From Candidatus Melainabacteria bacterium (GTDB taxonomy: Bacteria; Cyanobacteriota; Vampirovibrionia; Obscuribacterales; Obscuribacteraceae): DNA of 64,000 nt. A program made the translations under genes and the position numbers. The notes under the pieces were generated by a model, which worked only from the letters and a program-made list of their open reading frames with translations, searched no databases and was not told the DNA's origin. This document shows, piece by piece, positions 18,399 to 26,429 of this stretch (position 1 is the first letter of the stretch; every line of letters begins with the position of its first letter). The stretch is taken from positions 248,001-312,000 of the forward strand of contig JAFKGK010000002.1 of assembly GCA_017307165.1 (NCBI GenBank). The letters run 5' to 3'.

Positions 18399-19292
18399 AT
18401 GGCTGAGATGCGACTTAGAGACGGTCGTGTTTTGGCATATAACCAGTACGGTGCAGCCGATGGTCGACCACTCTTCTATTTTCATGGTGGAATGAGCAAC
18501 TCCAAAGATATTGCCTTTGCCCATGAGTATTGCAAATCGGCTGGTCTGCTCATTATCGCTCCGGATCGTCCCGGCACGGGCAAAAGCACAAGGCTCAAGG
18601 GACGGCGGGTCCTCGACTGGCCTGACGATGTCGCCGATCTGGCTGATCATCTGGATATAAAGCAGGCGCCGGTCATGGGTTGGTCGATCGCCGGTGCTTC
18701 GGCACTTGCTTGTGGCTACAAGCACCCGGAGCGGTTTCCTCGGGTCATCACTGTGGCAAGCTCCGGTCCTGTTCTCGATGATGCGGGCATCCGAGAATTA
18801 GGCTTGCTCGGTGACCGCTTGCTTTTGCGTTCTCCGCGCTGGATGGACAGACCATGGTCGATGATCTTTAAGATTTCCAGCTATCTGCCACACGGATTTT
18901 TGAAGTCCCAGATCCTTGGCGAACTATTGAATACACCTGATGCCGATATACTTAGCGCCTTACCGGATGATACCGTGGGTGGTTATTTTAAAGGTGCAGT
19001 GTCAGAGAATGGTTATGGCATCATTGATGATTACAGGGCTGTAGAGGGACCCTGGGGATTTGCTCTAGGAGAAATACAGAGCGATGTGCGCATGTGGCAT
19101 GGTGAAAAAGACATTGTGTGTCCGCTAGCCATTGCTCATCGTCTGCAAAGCGAGATGCCCCGAGCGCAGTTGACTGTGGTGCCCGATTCTGGCCATTTTC
19201 TCTTGCATCGCAACTTCGAATTGATTTTGTCTCAAGCCGATCTCACTGCTGATGCCCGCGATGCTCAATCCCACGGGCAACGACAAAGATAA
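18399..19292 (+). CDS. Alpha/beta hydrolase
   Basis: 297 residues. The oxyanion-hole motif is FYFHGGMSN (about residues 26-34), the nucleophile elbow is GWSIAG (S96), the likely acid is in HGEKDIVCP and the catalytic His is in DSGHFLLH. There is no signal peptide, so it should be cytoplasmic. TGGAGG just before ATG 18399 is a good ribosome binding site. It probably shares a transcript with the DUF2156 gene. Its last 50 bases overlap the convergent end of the 912-residue TPR gene. The substrate cannot be told. Confidence 0.88.
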   Translation: MAEMRLRDGRVLAYNQYGAADGRPLFYFHGGMSNSKDIAFAHEYCKSAGLLIIAPDRPGTGKSTRLKGRRVLDWPDDVADLADHLDIKQAPVMGWSIAGASALACGYKHPERFPRVITVASSGPVLDDAGIRELGLLGDRLLLRSPRWMDRPWSMIFKISSYLPHGFLKSQILGELLNTPDADILSALPDDTVGGYFKGAVSENGYGIIDDYRAVEGPWGFALGEIQSDVRMWHGEKDIVCPLAIAHRLQSEMPRAQLTVVPDSGHFLLHRNFELILSQADLTADARDAQSHGQRQR

Positions 19293-21981
19293 GGGCAGCT
19301 GCGGCTAGCAAGGCCAAAGTGGACAGGATCATCGAAAAAAAGTCTGCTAGAGCATAGCGCGCCTTGAGCAATATGGATGCTAGCGAAAACTCGGTAAAGC
19401 TCGTCGGCAACTCATCGAAGGCCCTGGTCAAAAGATCCTTCGCCTCATCCATCTTGCCCTGGTTTATCTTGCGCAAGGCAATATAAAAATGTGCTTCGCC
19501 TTTGTCTGCAGGTGAAATAGCTTTATTTTCTAGTTGGGCCTCGGTCAATTTACCCATTCCATAGAGTAGGAGCGGCTGTGGCCAGGTTTCTTGCCTCAAG
19601 GCACGGCTGTCGTAGACGGCTTTTACAAATTCTTCTTGCGCATCGGCGACCTTGCCGAGGTGTTCGAGCATCAGGCCATTTAATAGATGCATATTGGGCC
19701 AGCTGGGCGTTAACCAATCCATGTCTGCCAATGTCTCTTGCAGGGCTCTCTGGGCGCCTTCTACATCGTTTTTTGCAAGCAAGACAGCAAAGCGAGCTGG
19801 TGGTAGCCGTCTATCGTGTCGATTGATATCCTGCACTTTTTGCAGATTGGCCAAGGATTTATCTACCTGCCCGGAGGCCGCCAGCATCTCGGCCTGGTGC
19901 AAGAGCAACCAGACATTGTCTGGGCTTGCCTTCACCAATTTCCCGACTATTTCATCTGCCTTTTTGTAGTCTCTCATCTTGAGATAGACGTCGGATAAAG
20001 CGAGTTGTATAGCATTGCGTCCTTCTGGATTGGTGATCAATTTGTCACCACGCTCAGCTATGTTTAGCGCTTGTCTGAGATCGTCTTTGTCGTTTTTAGT
20101 CTTGGCCTCGATCGCCAGGCAATATCCCTCTACCTCTGTTGGCAATAGATCTATCAAACGTGCGGCGGTTTGATAGGCTGCATCGTCATTGCCCATATCA
20201 AGATAGAGCTTGCACAATTGCCGATAGAGCAATATCTCTCGAGGATTGTGCTTGAGCGTATCTTCCAGGCTCTCGGCGGCTTCTTTTTCGCGGCCTTTGC
20301 CGGCTAGTGAAGCCGCCAGACAGGAATCGGCGATCATTGTCTCTTGATGCGAGAGTTTTGTCTTCTTACTCAGTTGATCTATCTCAAAAAGCGACTGCTC
20401 CCACTGTCCACAGTCCATAAGCAAGTAGATCTTGGCCAGTCTAGTGCGAAAATCGGCCTTCGTAGAGATGGCTTGATTTATCAAGGCTATCGCTCTATCG
20501 ACTTGACCGCGATGGAGATAGCACTGAGCAAGGGCAATGGTTACCTCGGCTCTGGTTACTCCATCGAGATCAGGGTCTTTGAGAAAATTGCGCGCTAGAT
20601 CGATAGCCTTGTCGGGCTCCTGAGCGCGCCTGAAAATATTGATCGCTAGAGATACTGTCTCACCAGACAAGTGTGTGCCTGAGATTTTGAGAGCCTTTTC
20701 AATGGCCGCTTTTGACTGGTCTTTTTGATTGAGTTCGATCAATATTTTGGCACAAGCGGTCAGGGCATTGGCACCGCAGTCAGTGGCGATTAGTTTTTGG
20801 GCTTCGTCGATTGCTTGCTTGATGTGATCCGTCTTGACCAGGATCTTTAGTCTTTCGAGCGCGTAGCTATTGTTTGGAGGTGCGAGCGCTATGGCCTGGT
20901 CGATGGTGGAGATGGCCAGGTCGTACTTGCCCTGTGCCAGATAAACAGCGCTCTGGGCACTATAAGCTCTATCCCATTTTGGTTGGATTTCGAGAACTCG
21001 TTCTAGAGATTGGATGGCTGCGTCATACTCGCCTTGACGGCTCAATATCTCTGCTTGCTCGAGATATGCAGGCAAAAAATTGGGTGAAAGTGCTATAGCC
21101 GTTTCACATAGTGAAAAAGCCTGATCGAGCTTATTTTGTGCTGGCTCTGCGTAAAGTCTGGCTAGTAAAAGCGCACCATCCACGGGTGCTGCCTTTTGCA
21201 GGCGGATCGCTGTTAATTCGGCGTTGTGCTTGTCTTCGAGCAATTGGTAGATGCGAGCTCGCGCTATCATAGCGTCTACATTGGACGCACCGCTGCCATT
21301 TGCCCTTGCCACCAATTCCAGTGCTTTTGCTGTTTGTTTGCGTCTTGCTGCTATCTGGCTAGAAACCAGGTAGGCCAGAGGATTTGGACCAAGTGCCAGA
21401 GAGCGTTTAGCCAGGCTGTCAGCGATCTCCAATCGGTCTGTTTCGAGCATGTAGGCAGCTTTTGCTGCCATCGCAATTTTGTCCTGGGGCTTGATCTTGT
21501 CCAGCGCATTGGCGCGGATGATCATCGCATTGTCCAGATTCAGCCGATACAAGGCCAATAAGCTATTTTGCATGAGCTCGATATTGCCTGGCGCCAATTT
21601 TAGCCCTTGCTCAAACAATTGATAGGCTGATGTAGTGTCGTTGCGCATGAGGGCGGCCTTGCCATCATCGAGACAATGCTTGATCTGGGTTGCCTCGTCA
21701 GGCAAAGGGAGAATGCTCTGAGATGCGGCTATAGGTGCTTTAATCGCCGGCGATGCCAGATTTTGGTTTTGTGTGGAGCCGGGCTTCACGATTGGATCGG
21801 TCTGCTTGGGTCTTTGCACTTTTTTTTGCTTGCGTGGGGCAGGGGCCGGCTCATAAAATGCAGACTCTCCCCACCGTGCTGTTTCGGCATCCACTGTCGA
21901 ATAGGCCCTGCGGGCATCGGCTGCAGTAAAGACGCTGCAATTTATTACCAGACATGTAAAAAGAGCAAGCTTGATCTTCAA
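19243..21981 (-). CDS. Large secreted or membrane-bound TPR protein
   Basis: 912 residues. A signal peptide (MKIKLALFTCLVINCSVFTAADA) opens the protein. A basic, proline-rich linker (about residues 45-85) follows, then an almost continuous array of TPR-like helical pairs to about residue 860, for example LFEQGLKLAPGNIELMQNS and AIQSLERVLEIQPKWDRAYS. A single hydrophobic segment near the C-terminus (MILSTLALLAAAALIFVVA) ends in a short basic tail. The array is therefore probably outside the cytoplasm and anchored at its end. Its start overlaps the stop of the nucleotidyltransferase gene by four bases, so the two are coupled. Function unknown beyond scaffolding. Confidence 0.85.
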   Translation of the reverse strand: MKIKLALFTCLVINCSVFTAADARRAYSTVDAETARWGESAFYEPAPAPRKQKKVQRPKQTDPIVKPGSTQNQNLASPAIKAPIAASQSILPLPDEATQIKHCLDDGKAALMRNDTTSAYQLFEQGLKLAPGNIELMQNSLLALYRLNLDNAMIIRANALDKIKPQDKIAMAAKAAYMLETDRLEIADSLAKRSLALGPNPLAYLVSSQIAARRKQTAKALELVARANGSGASNVDAMIARARIYQLLEDKHNAELTAIRLQKAAPVDGALLLARLYAEPAQNKLDQAFSLCETAIALSPNFLPAYLEQAEILSRQGEYDAAIQSLERVLEIQPKWDRAYSAQSAVYLAQGKYDLAISTIDQAIALAPPNNSYALERLKILVKTDHIKQAIDEAQKLIATDCGANALTACAKILIELNQKDQSKAAIEKALKISGTHLSGETVSLAINIFRRAQEPDKAIDLARNFLKDPDLDGVTRAEVTIALAQCYLHRGQVDRAIALINQAISTKADFRTRLAKIYLLMDCGQWEQSLFEIDQLSKKTKLSHQETMIADSCLAASLAGKGREKEAAESLEDTLKHNPREILLYRQLCKLYLDMGNDDAAYQTAARLIDLLPTEVEGYCLAIEAKTKNDKDDLRQALNIAERGDKLITNPEGRNAIQLALSDVYLKMRDYKKADEIVGKLVKASPDNVWLLLHQAEMLAASGQVDKSLANLQKVQDINRHDRRLPPARFAVLLAKNDVEGAQRALQETLADMDWLTPSWPNMHLLNGLMLEHLGKVADAQEEFVKAVYDSRALRQETWPQPLLLYGMGKLTEAQLENKAISPADKGEAHFYIALRKINQGKMDEAKDLLTRAFDELPTSFTEFSLASILLKARYALADFFSMILSTLALLAAAALIFVVARGIEHRGHQQ

Positions 21982-22571
21982 TTTTTGTCTCTGCCTTGCT
22001 CGATCAGGTGCCTCAATTGAGCGATATTGAGCTTCTTGATTGGCTTGCCATCTATAGAAGAATACTGGACCATGTCTTTTTGGAACTCAGGGTAGACCGT
22101 TATTTCTAAGGGCCATTGGTCTTGCTGCCAGCGAATGTGCACAAACCGGCCTTTGATATTTTCTACTTCCTCGATTTGGTCAGGATCATAGCCGTATTGG
22201 CTCAGAGCCTGCAATACGTGGAGGTGCTCGTCTGCATAGGCTGCAAGATCTATGTCCGACTCCAGCCCAATCTGACCTGATTGCACTGAACCAAATAAAA
22301 CCGGATCAAAGGTTTTTATTGCCGACATCACAGCCAAAGCTAGCTCGCGCATAGCCTTGAGGCGTCTATCTAACTCCAAATCGCCAATCTCATTGCGTGC
22401 AAATCTCGTGATCAGATCGCGGACCATTTGATTGGATGGCAAGTTGTCACAATCTGAGAGACCAAGCATCATGGCGGCTCTCTCCTTGGCTTGCAGGTAT
22501 TCGGATTCGATACCCATAGCCATAAAGCGCGCCGCCTCCTCTGCTATTCTGCGGCGTGCATTGCTCTTCAT
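21978..22571 (-). CDS. Nucleotidyltransferase-fold protein
   Basis: 197 residues from ATG 22571 (MKSNARRR); a longer TTG start at 22607 would run into the divergent gene's start codon. The polymerase-beta-like active-site pattern is seen in FGSVQSGQIGLESDIDL, with the Gly-Ser turn and the DxD metal pair. The Arg usual after GSxx in MNT antitoxin-type enzymes is Ser here. LEITVYPEF may supply the third acidic residue. It could be a minimal nucleotidyltransferase acting on RNA, protein or a small molecule. No toxin-like partner sits beside it. It is coupled to the downstream TPR gene through an ATGA overlap. Confidence 0.75.
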   Translation of the reverse strand: MKSNARRRIAEEAARFMAMGIESEYLQAKERAAMMLGLSDCDNLPSNQMVRDLITRFARNEIGDLELDRRLKAMRELALAVMSAIKTFDPVLFGSVQSGQIGLESDIDLAAYADEHLHVLQALSQYGYDPDQIEEVENIKGRFVHIRWQQDQWPLEITVYPEFQKDMVQYSSIDGKPIKKLNIAQLRHLIEQGRDKN

Positions 22572-22577
22572 GACCGG

Positions 22578-22599
22578 ATCATATCCCAATTGGTATACT
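22578..22599. promoter_or_regulatory. Back-to-back -10 boxes of two leaderless genes
   Basis: Only 35 bases separate the two divergent ATGs (22571 minus, 22607 plus). On the plus strand TATACT (22594-22599), preceded by TG as an extended -10, ends seven bases before ATG. On the minus strand TATGAT (22583-22578) ends six bases before ATG. Both predicted starts of transcription fall at or next to the start codon. The perfect palindrome CCAATTGG (22586-22593) lies between the boxes. Confidence 0.5.
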
Positions 22600-22606
22600 T
22601 GGCGCA

Positions 22607-23422
22607 ATGAGTATTACAGCACATGGACACCGTGGTTTTGATCTCTATATTGCTCTCGGTGACTCTATGTCGACCGATGAGTATCCCTATCGCGATGCCT
22701 TAGCAAGATTTGCTAATGCTCACGTCCACGAACTGCGCGAAAACCTGGGCCCAGCGGCCCTGCTCTACAAAAATGCCGACGAGATTTTTAGCGATTTTCG
22801 CCATCGTGATTTGAGCTCCATTTGTCCGGGCATACGCTTCGCCAACCTGGCCAAAGATAACCAAAATACTGTCGATCTGCTGGACCTGATCGAAAGCGAG
22901 GGTATCTTAGAAACCACCTGTGCCAAGCATCTAGACGATGGCGAGGGGCGGATACTTTTGACTTTGACCATTGGCGGTAACGATCTTTTGGCGGCTTTTT
23001 TGCGCAGCATCAAGATCAAAGAAGGGCAATATGACCTGGATGGAGCGATCGAGGAGCTGAGAGAAAGATTTAGCCGGATAGTAAAAGCAATAGATGACCG
23101 TCTGGACGATTATCTTTTGCTCGTCACCGATCTTTATGACCCAAGCGACAAGACTGGCCGATTGCCTCCAAACGAAGAGCTAGACCAGGATTTTCCTGTC
23201 TTACTCTTTTACCAGTTTAATAGATATATACATGAAAACGTGCTCGATCTTTTGGATCGAGCACGCATCAAACTGGCTCCAGTGCATGAACACTTTCTCG
23301 GACATGGGGTATCCAAGATAGGTACCGATCAGTACTGGTATTGGAATACTAGCCCTATAGAACCGGGCATGATCGGTGCTTCTGAGATCAGACGCGTCTG
23401 GCTCGAGACTCTGGGGCTCTAG
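22607..23422 (+). CDS. SGNH/GDSL-family hydrolase
   Basis: 271 residues. Block I is IALGDSMSTDEYPY (the Ser of GDS is the nucleophile), the glycine/asparagine block is TIGGNDLLAAF, and a histidine-containing C-terminal block (APVHEHFLGHG) may supply the catalytic His. No signal peptide is seen, so it is probably cytoplasmic. Family members are esterases or lipases of broad specificity, and the substrate here is unknown. The ATG has no ribosome binding site but a well placed -10 box, so the mRNA is probably leaderless. Confidence 0.82.
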   Translation: MSITAHGHRGFDLYIALGDSMSTDEYPYRDALARFANAHVHELRENLGPAALLYKNADEIFSDFRHRDLSSICPGIRFANLAKDNQNTVDLLDLIESEGILETTCAKHLDDGEGRILLTLTIGGNDLLAAFLRSIKIKEGQYDLDGAIEELRERFSRIVKAIDDRLDDYLLLVTDLYDPSDKTGRLPPNEELDQDFPVLLFYQFNRYIHENVLDLLDRARIKLAPVHEHFLGHGVSKIGTDQYWYWNTSPIEPGMIGASEIRRVWLETLGL

Positions 23423-23432
23423 CTAGGCTGGT

Positions 23433-23834
23433 CTAATTAGAAGAAGCAGTAGCCACATCCGCGTTGAGCTTAGTGACGCATTTTTCGAGGGCGTCTACCT
23501 GATCCTTGGGCCATCCAGCCAATTCGGCGGCAGAGGTATCATTCATGAGTTTTTCAGCTTCGGCTTGAAACGCAGAGGCCTGGGCATTATTCATCCACCC
23601 CTTGGCTTCGGCTACTGAAATCTTTTCTTTCAGATCCCCCAGGCGCTCTTTAAACTTGTATTGCACACCCTTTTTGACATCCATGGACATCTCGCTCGAG
23701 CTAGAGGTGATGACAGGAGTGCCGCCTATAGTAGTAGTGGTAGTTTCTTGCACTACAGTGTCGGCCATTGCAGCGGCTCCATTGGCGATCGCCAGGACCT
23801 GTGCAAGAGCCAACCATGTGATTTGTCTACGCAT
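23433..23834 (-). CDS. Small secreted hypothetical protein
   Basis: 133 residues from ATG 23834, chosen because a strong GGAGG lies nine bases upstream. A signal peptide (MRRQITWLALAQVLAIANG, cleavage likely after AAAMA) precedes a Thr/Ser-rich stretch (VVQETTTTTIGGTPVITSS) and a helical C-terminal half (about residues 55-125) with one cysteine. It is not recognised. The ribosome binding site is enclosed in a 7-bp hairpin (23842-23861), which suggests controlled translation. It is convergent with the SGNH hydrolase gene. Confidence 0.75.
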   Translation of the reverse strand: MRRQITWLALAQVLAIANGAAAMADTVVQETTTTTIGGTPVITSSSSEMSMDVKKGVQYKFKERLGDLKEKISVAEAKGWMNNAQASAFQAEAEKLMNDTSAAELAGWPKDQVDALEKCVTKLNADVATASSN

Positions 23835-23841
23835 GATTCGT

Positions 23842-23861
23842 ATCCTCCTTTGTTGGAGGAT
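23842..23861 (-). promoter_or_regulatory. Hairpin sequestering the ribosome binding site
   Basis: In the mRNA of the small secreted protein, ATCCTCC pairs perfectly with GGAGGAT across a six-base loop (AACAAA). The GGAGG inside the right arm is the only ribosome binding site for ATG 23834, so the stem must open for translation. This may act as a translational switch (protein, small RNA or temperature dependent). Confidence 0.5.
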
Positions 23862-23935
23862 TGGCGTGAAAGACGCTAAATAGTTCCCGGAGATTTTTAT
23901 GCCACCACACATGGAGGCTAAATCTTTTTAAAAAT

Positions 23936-24008
<73 letters not shown>

Positions 24009-24169
24009 GTCTTTGCCAAAAAAAGATATTTTACCGGATCCTGGCTGTTTTGCACCCCTATACTGCTCACTTGTGCATTTGCTTAATAATATATTTTCAC
24101 ATCTCAATGGATGATAATATTTAGCCCTATTTGCGCCATTGAGCGCGCCTTAGCAGAGGGGATTTGCCT

Positions 24170-24667
24170 ATGACTATTATTGACGCGCCTGTGACCGCGA
24201 CCAGTACTGAGGTCAGGCTCAAGGTCAAGAGACTAGCACATTGCAAAGCTCTGCCATCCTATGCGACTCCTGGCAGCGCAGGCCTGGATCTGAGCAATGC
24301 TCTGGATGCGCCATTGACACTCAAGGCAGGCGAGCGTTGCCGCATACCTGTCGGTATCATCCTCGAGATACCGCCGGGCTACGAGGGGCAGGTCCGTCCT
24401 AGATCCGGTCTTGCAGACAAGGCAGGTATCTCGCTGACCAACTGCGTTGGCACCATAGACAGTGACTATCGTGGTGAAGTCCAGGTTCTGGTCATCAATC
24501 ATGGCCATAAAGACGTCACCTTTGAACCTGGCGAACGCATCGCTCAACTCTTGATCACCCCCGTGCCGCGTGTAATCATCGAAGAAGTAGACGAGGTCTC
24601 TGACACTGCCGAGCGAGGCGCCGGCGGCTTTGGCTCTACTGGCAGATTGTCTGGTACCGCAAAATAA
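24170..24667 (+). CDS. dut: Deoxyuridine 5'-triphosphate nucleotidohydrolase (dUTPase)
   Basis: 165 residues from ATG 24170, preceded by GAGGGG at a normal distance (TTG 24164 is a less likely start). It splits dUTP to dUMP and pyrophosphate and so keeps uracil out of DNA. All five trimeric-dUTPase motifs are visible: PGSAGLDL, PRSGLADKAGI, VGTIDSDYRGEV (catalytic Asp), RIAQLLI and the C-terminal glycine-rich RGAGGFGSTGR arm. It is the first gene of the dut-dapB-dapA-rnj operon, and its stop overlaps the dapB ATG by one base. Confidence 0.97.
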   Translation: MTIIDAPVTATSTEVRLKVKRLAHCKALPSYATPGSAGLDLSNALDAPLTLKAGERCRIPVGIILEIPPGYEGQVRPRSGLADKAGISLTNCVGTIDSDYRGEVQVLVINHGHKDVTFEPGERIAQLLITPVPRVIIEEVDEVSDTAERGAGGFGSTGRLSGTAK

Positions 24668-25506
24668 TGAAGATCAGGTTAGCCATTGCCGGAGTTAACG
24701 GCAGAATGGGACGTGCCGCGGTAGATCTGCTCGCAAGCCATCCAGATTTTGAGCTGATTGGCGGGCTCGGCTCTAGTGGTCGACCTTATATAGGCAAACC
24801 GATCAGTGATCTGGCTACCAGTCCTCAAAGCATAGCCGCTCTATCTCATAGCAATCTACTTGTTACAGATGATATGCAGGCCATTTTGTCAGCCCGGCCG
24901 CAGATCCTCTACGATGTCACCACGGGTACTGCAGATCCAGAGCATCGTTACCTAGCACTGAGCCACAAAATACCTGTAGTATGCGGAGCATCAGGCCTCA
25001 GCTTTGATGTGCTCGCCAAACTCGATGCGCTGGCTCAACAATATGGCGTTCCTTGCCTGGTCGTCCCCAATTTTTCAATCGGTGCCGTCTTGATGATGCA
25101 GTTTGCTGCTCGTGCGGCAAAATATTTTGATGACGCCGAAATACTCGAAATACATCATGCCCGTAAAGCTGATGCGCCAAGTGGTACTGCCAAGCACACT
25201 CTCCAAGCAATGGCTGCCCAAGCTACTGCCTTCAACAAGCCTAGGGTGCAAGAGCATGAGACGATGGCAGGTGCTCGTGGGGCACGTCACGAGTCTGGCC
25301 TGAGAGTGCATTCGATGAGGCTGCCAGGTAAGATCAGCCATCAAGAGGTCTTTCTTGCACAGGATGGTGAGATGCTGACCATCAGGCATGAGAGCTTTAA
25401 CACTACTTGTTTTGATAGAGGTATCATTTTGAGCCTCCACAATGTGCTCGGGCTGCAAGCTGGATTGCATACCGGGCTGGATGCCATTCTCGACCACAAG
25501 GGGTAA
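24667..25506 (+). CDS. dapB: 4-hydroxy-tetrahydrodipicolinate reductase
   Basis: 279 residues. It reduces the product of DapA using NAD(P)H, towards lysine and diaminopimelate for peptidoglycan. The nucleotide-binding start GVNGRMGRAAVDLL and the catalytic signature EIHHARKADAPSGTA (catalytic His and Lys) are both intact, and PNFSIGAVLM is typical. The ATG overlaps the dut stop (TAATG) and the gene is followed within six bases by dapA. Confidence 0.97.
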   Translation: MKIRLAIAGVNGRMGRAAVDLLASHPDFELIGGLGSSGRPYIGKPISDLATSPQSIAALSHSNLLVTDDMQAILSARPQILYDVTTGTADPEHRYLALSHKIPVVCGASGLSFDVLAKLDALAQQYGVPCLVVPNFSIGAVLMMQFAARAAKYFDDAEILEIHHARKADAPSGTAKHTLQAMAAQATAFNKPRVQEHETMAGARGARHESGLRVHSMRLPGKISHQEVFLAQDGEMLTIRHESFNTTCFDRGIILSLHNVLGLQAGLHTGLDAILDHKG

Positions 25507-25511
25507 TCATT

Positions 25512-26429
25512 TTGATTGATAATGCACACTTGCCATTTGGCAGATTGATCACGGCGATGATCACTCCTTTTGATGAAAAAGATCGCATAGATATGCCAGC
25601 AGTCCAAAGAGTCGTCGCCCATCTTTTGGCCACCGGCACTCAGGCCATCGTGGTCTCAGGTTCGACCGGCGAAAACCCGACCCTCGAAGAAGACGAGAAG
25701 CAGGACTTGCTCAAGGCCGTAGTTGCCCAGACGAGAGGCAAGGCCAAGGTGATCATGGGCACCGGATCCAATATCACAAAAAAGACTGTAAAAGACACTG
25801 AAATGGCACAAAAATTGGGTGCCGACGGAGTACTGGTCGTGGCACCGTATTACAACAAACCGGATGCCTCTGGTCAGATAGCGCATTTTGCGGCTGTTGC
25901 TTCATCCACGTCTTTGCCTATAATCGTCTACAACATACCGGGCCGCACAGGGATCAATATTGCGAGCCAGACGATCCTGGATCTGGCAGCAAAATACCCA
26001 AATATTCATGCTCTCAAAGACAGTACCGGTAATGTAGAGCAGGCCTCCGACATAGCTGGCGCTGCCAGACAAGATTTTGTCATTTATTCTGGCGATGACA
26101 ATCTCACATTGCCATTTCTTTCTATTGGCGCTAGTGGGGTCATATCGGTAGCCAGCCATATCATCGGAAGCGAGATTGCAAAAATGCAAGAGGCCTTTTT
26201 TGCTGGCAATCTGGACGAGGCTCGCTCTATCCACTATAAGAGCATGGATATGTTTAAGGGGCTGTTCCTGGCTCCTAATCCCAGTTGCGTCAAATACTGC
26301 TTGTCTTTGCTAGGTCTATGCAGACCGGATCTACGTCTGCCTCTTGCTCCTTTAGCGCCTGAGACTAAAGCAAAAATGGATCAGCTTATGACTCGCTATG
26401 CCAACAAGGTCAGCGCCCATGCCTCCTAG
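25512..26429 (+). CDS. dapA: 4-hydroxy-tetrahydrodipicolinate synthase
   Basis: 305 residues, starting at TTG 25512 behind AAGGGG. It condenses pyruvate with aspartate semialdehyde, the first committed step to diaminopimelate. The Schiff-base lysine is K169 in HALKDST, and the catalytic Tyr is Y140 in VYNIPGRTG. The substrate loop reads GSTGENPTL where many members have a Thr-Thr pair, so a Ser replaces the first Thr, a mild change. It forms a unit with dapB and overlaps the start of rnj by 11 bases. Confidence 0.96.
   Translation: MIDNAHLPFGRLITAMITPFDEKDRIDMPAVQRVVAHLLATGTQAIVVSGSTGENPTLEEDEKQDLLKAVVAQTRGKAKVIMGTGSNITKKTVKDTEMAQKLGADGVLVVAPYYNKPDASGQIAHFAAVASSTSLPIIVYNIPGRTGINIASQTILDLAAKYPNIHALKDSTGNVEQASDIAGAARQDFVIYSGDDNLTLPFLSIGASGVISVASHIIGSEIAKMQEAFFAGNLDEARSIHYKSMDMFKGLFLAPNPSCVKYCLSLLGLCRPDLRLPLAPLAPETKAKMDQLMTRYANKVSAHAS

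Noticed and set aside
21978..22607. Possible toxin-antitoxin pair around the nucleotidyltransferase
   Set aside because: The coupled gene is a 912-residue TPR protein, not a HEPN-like toxin; no small partner gene is adjacent.
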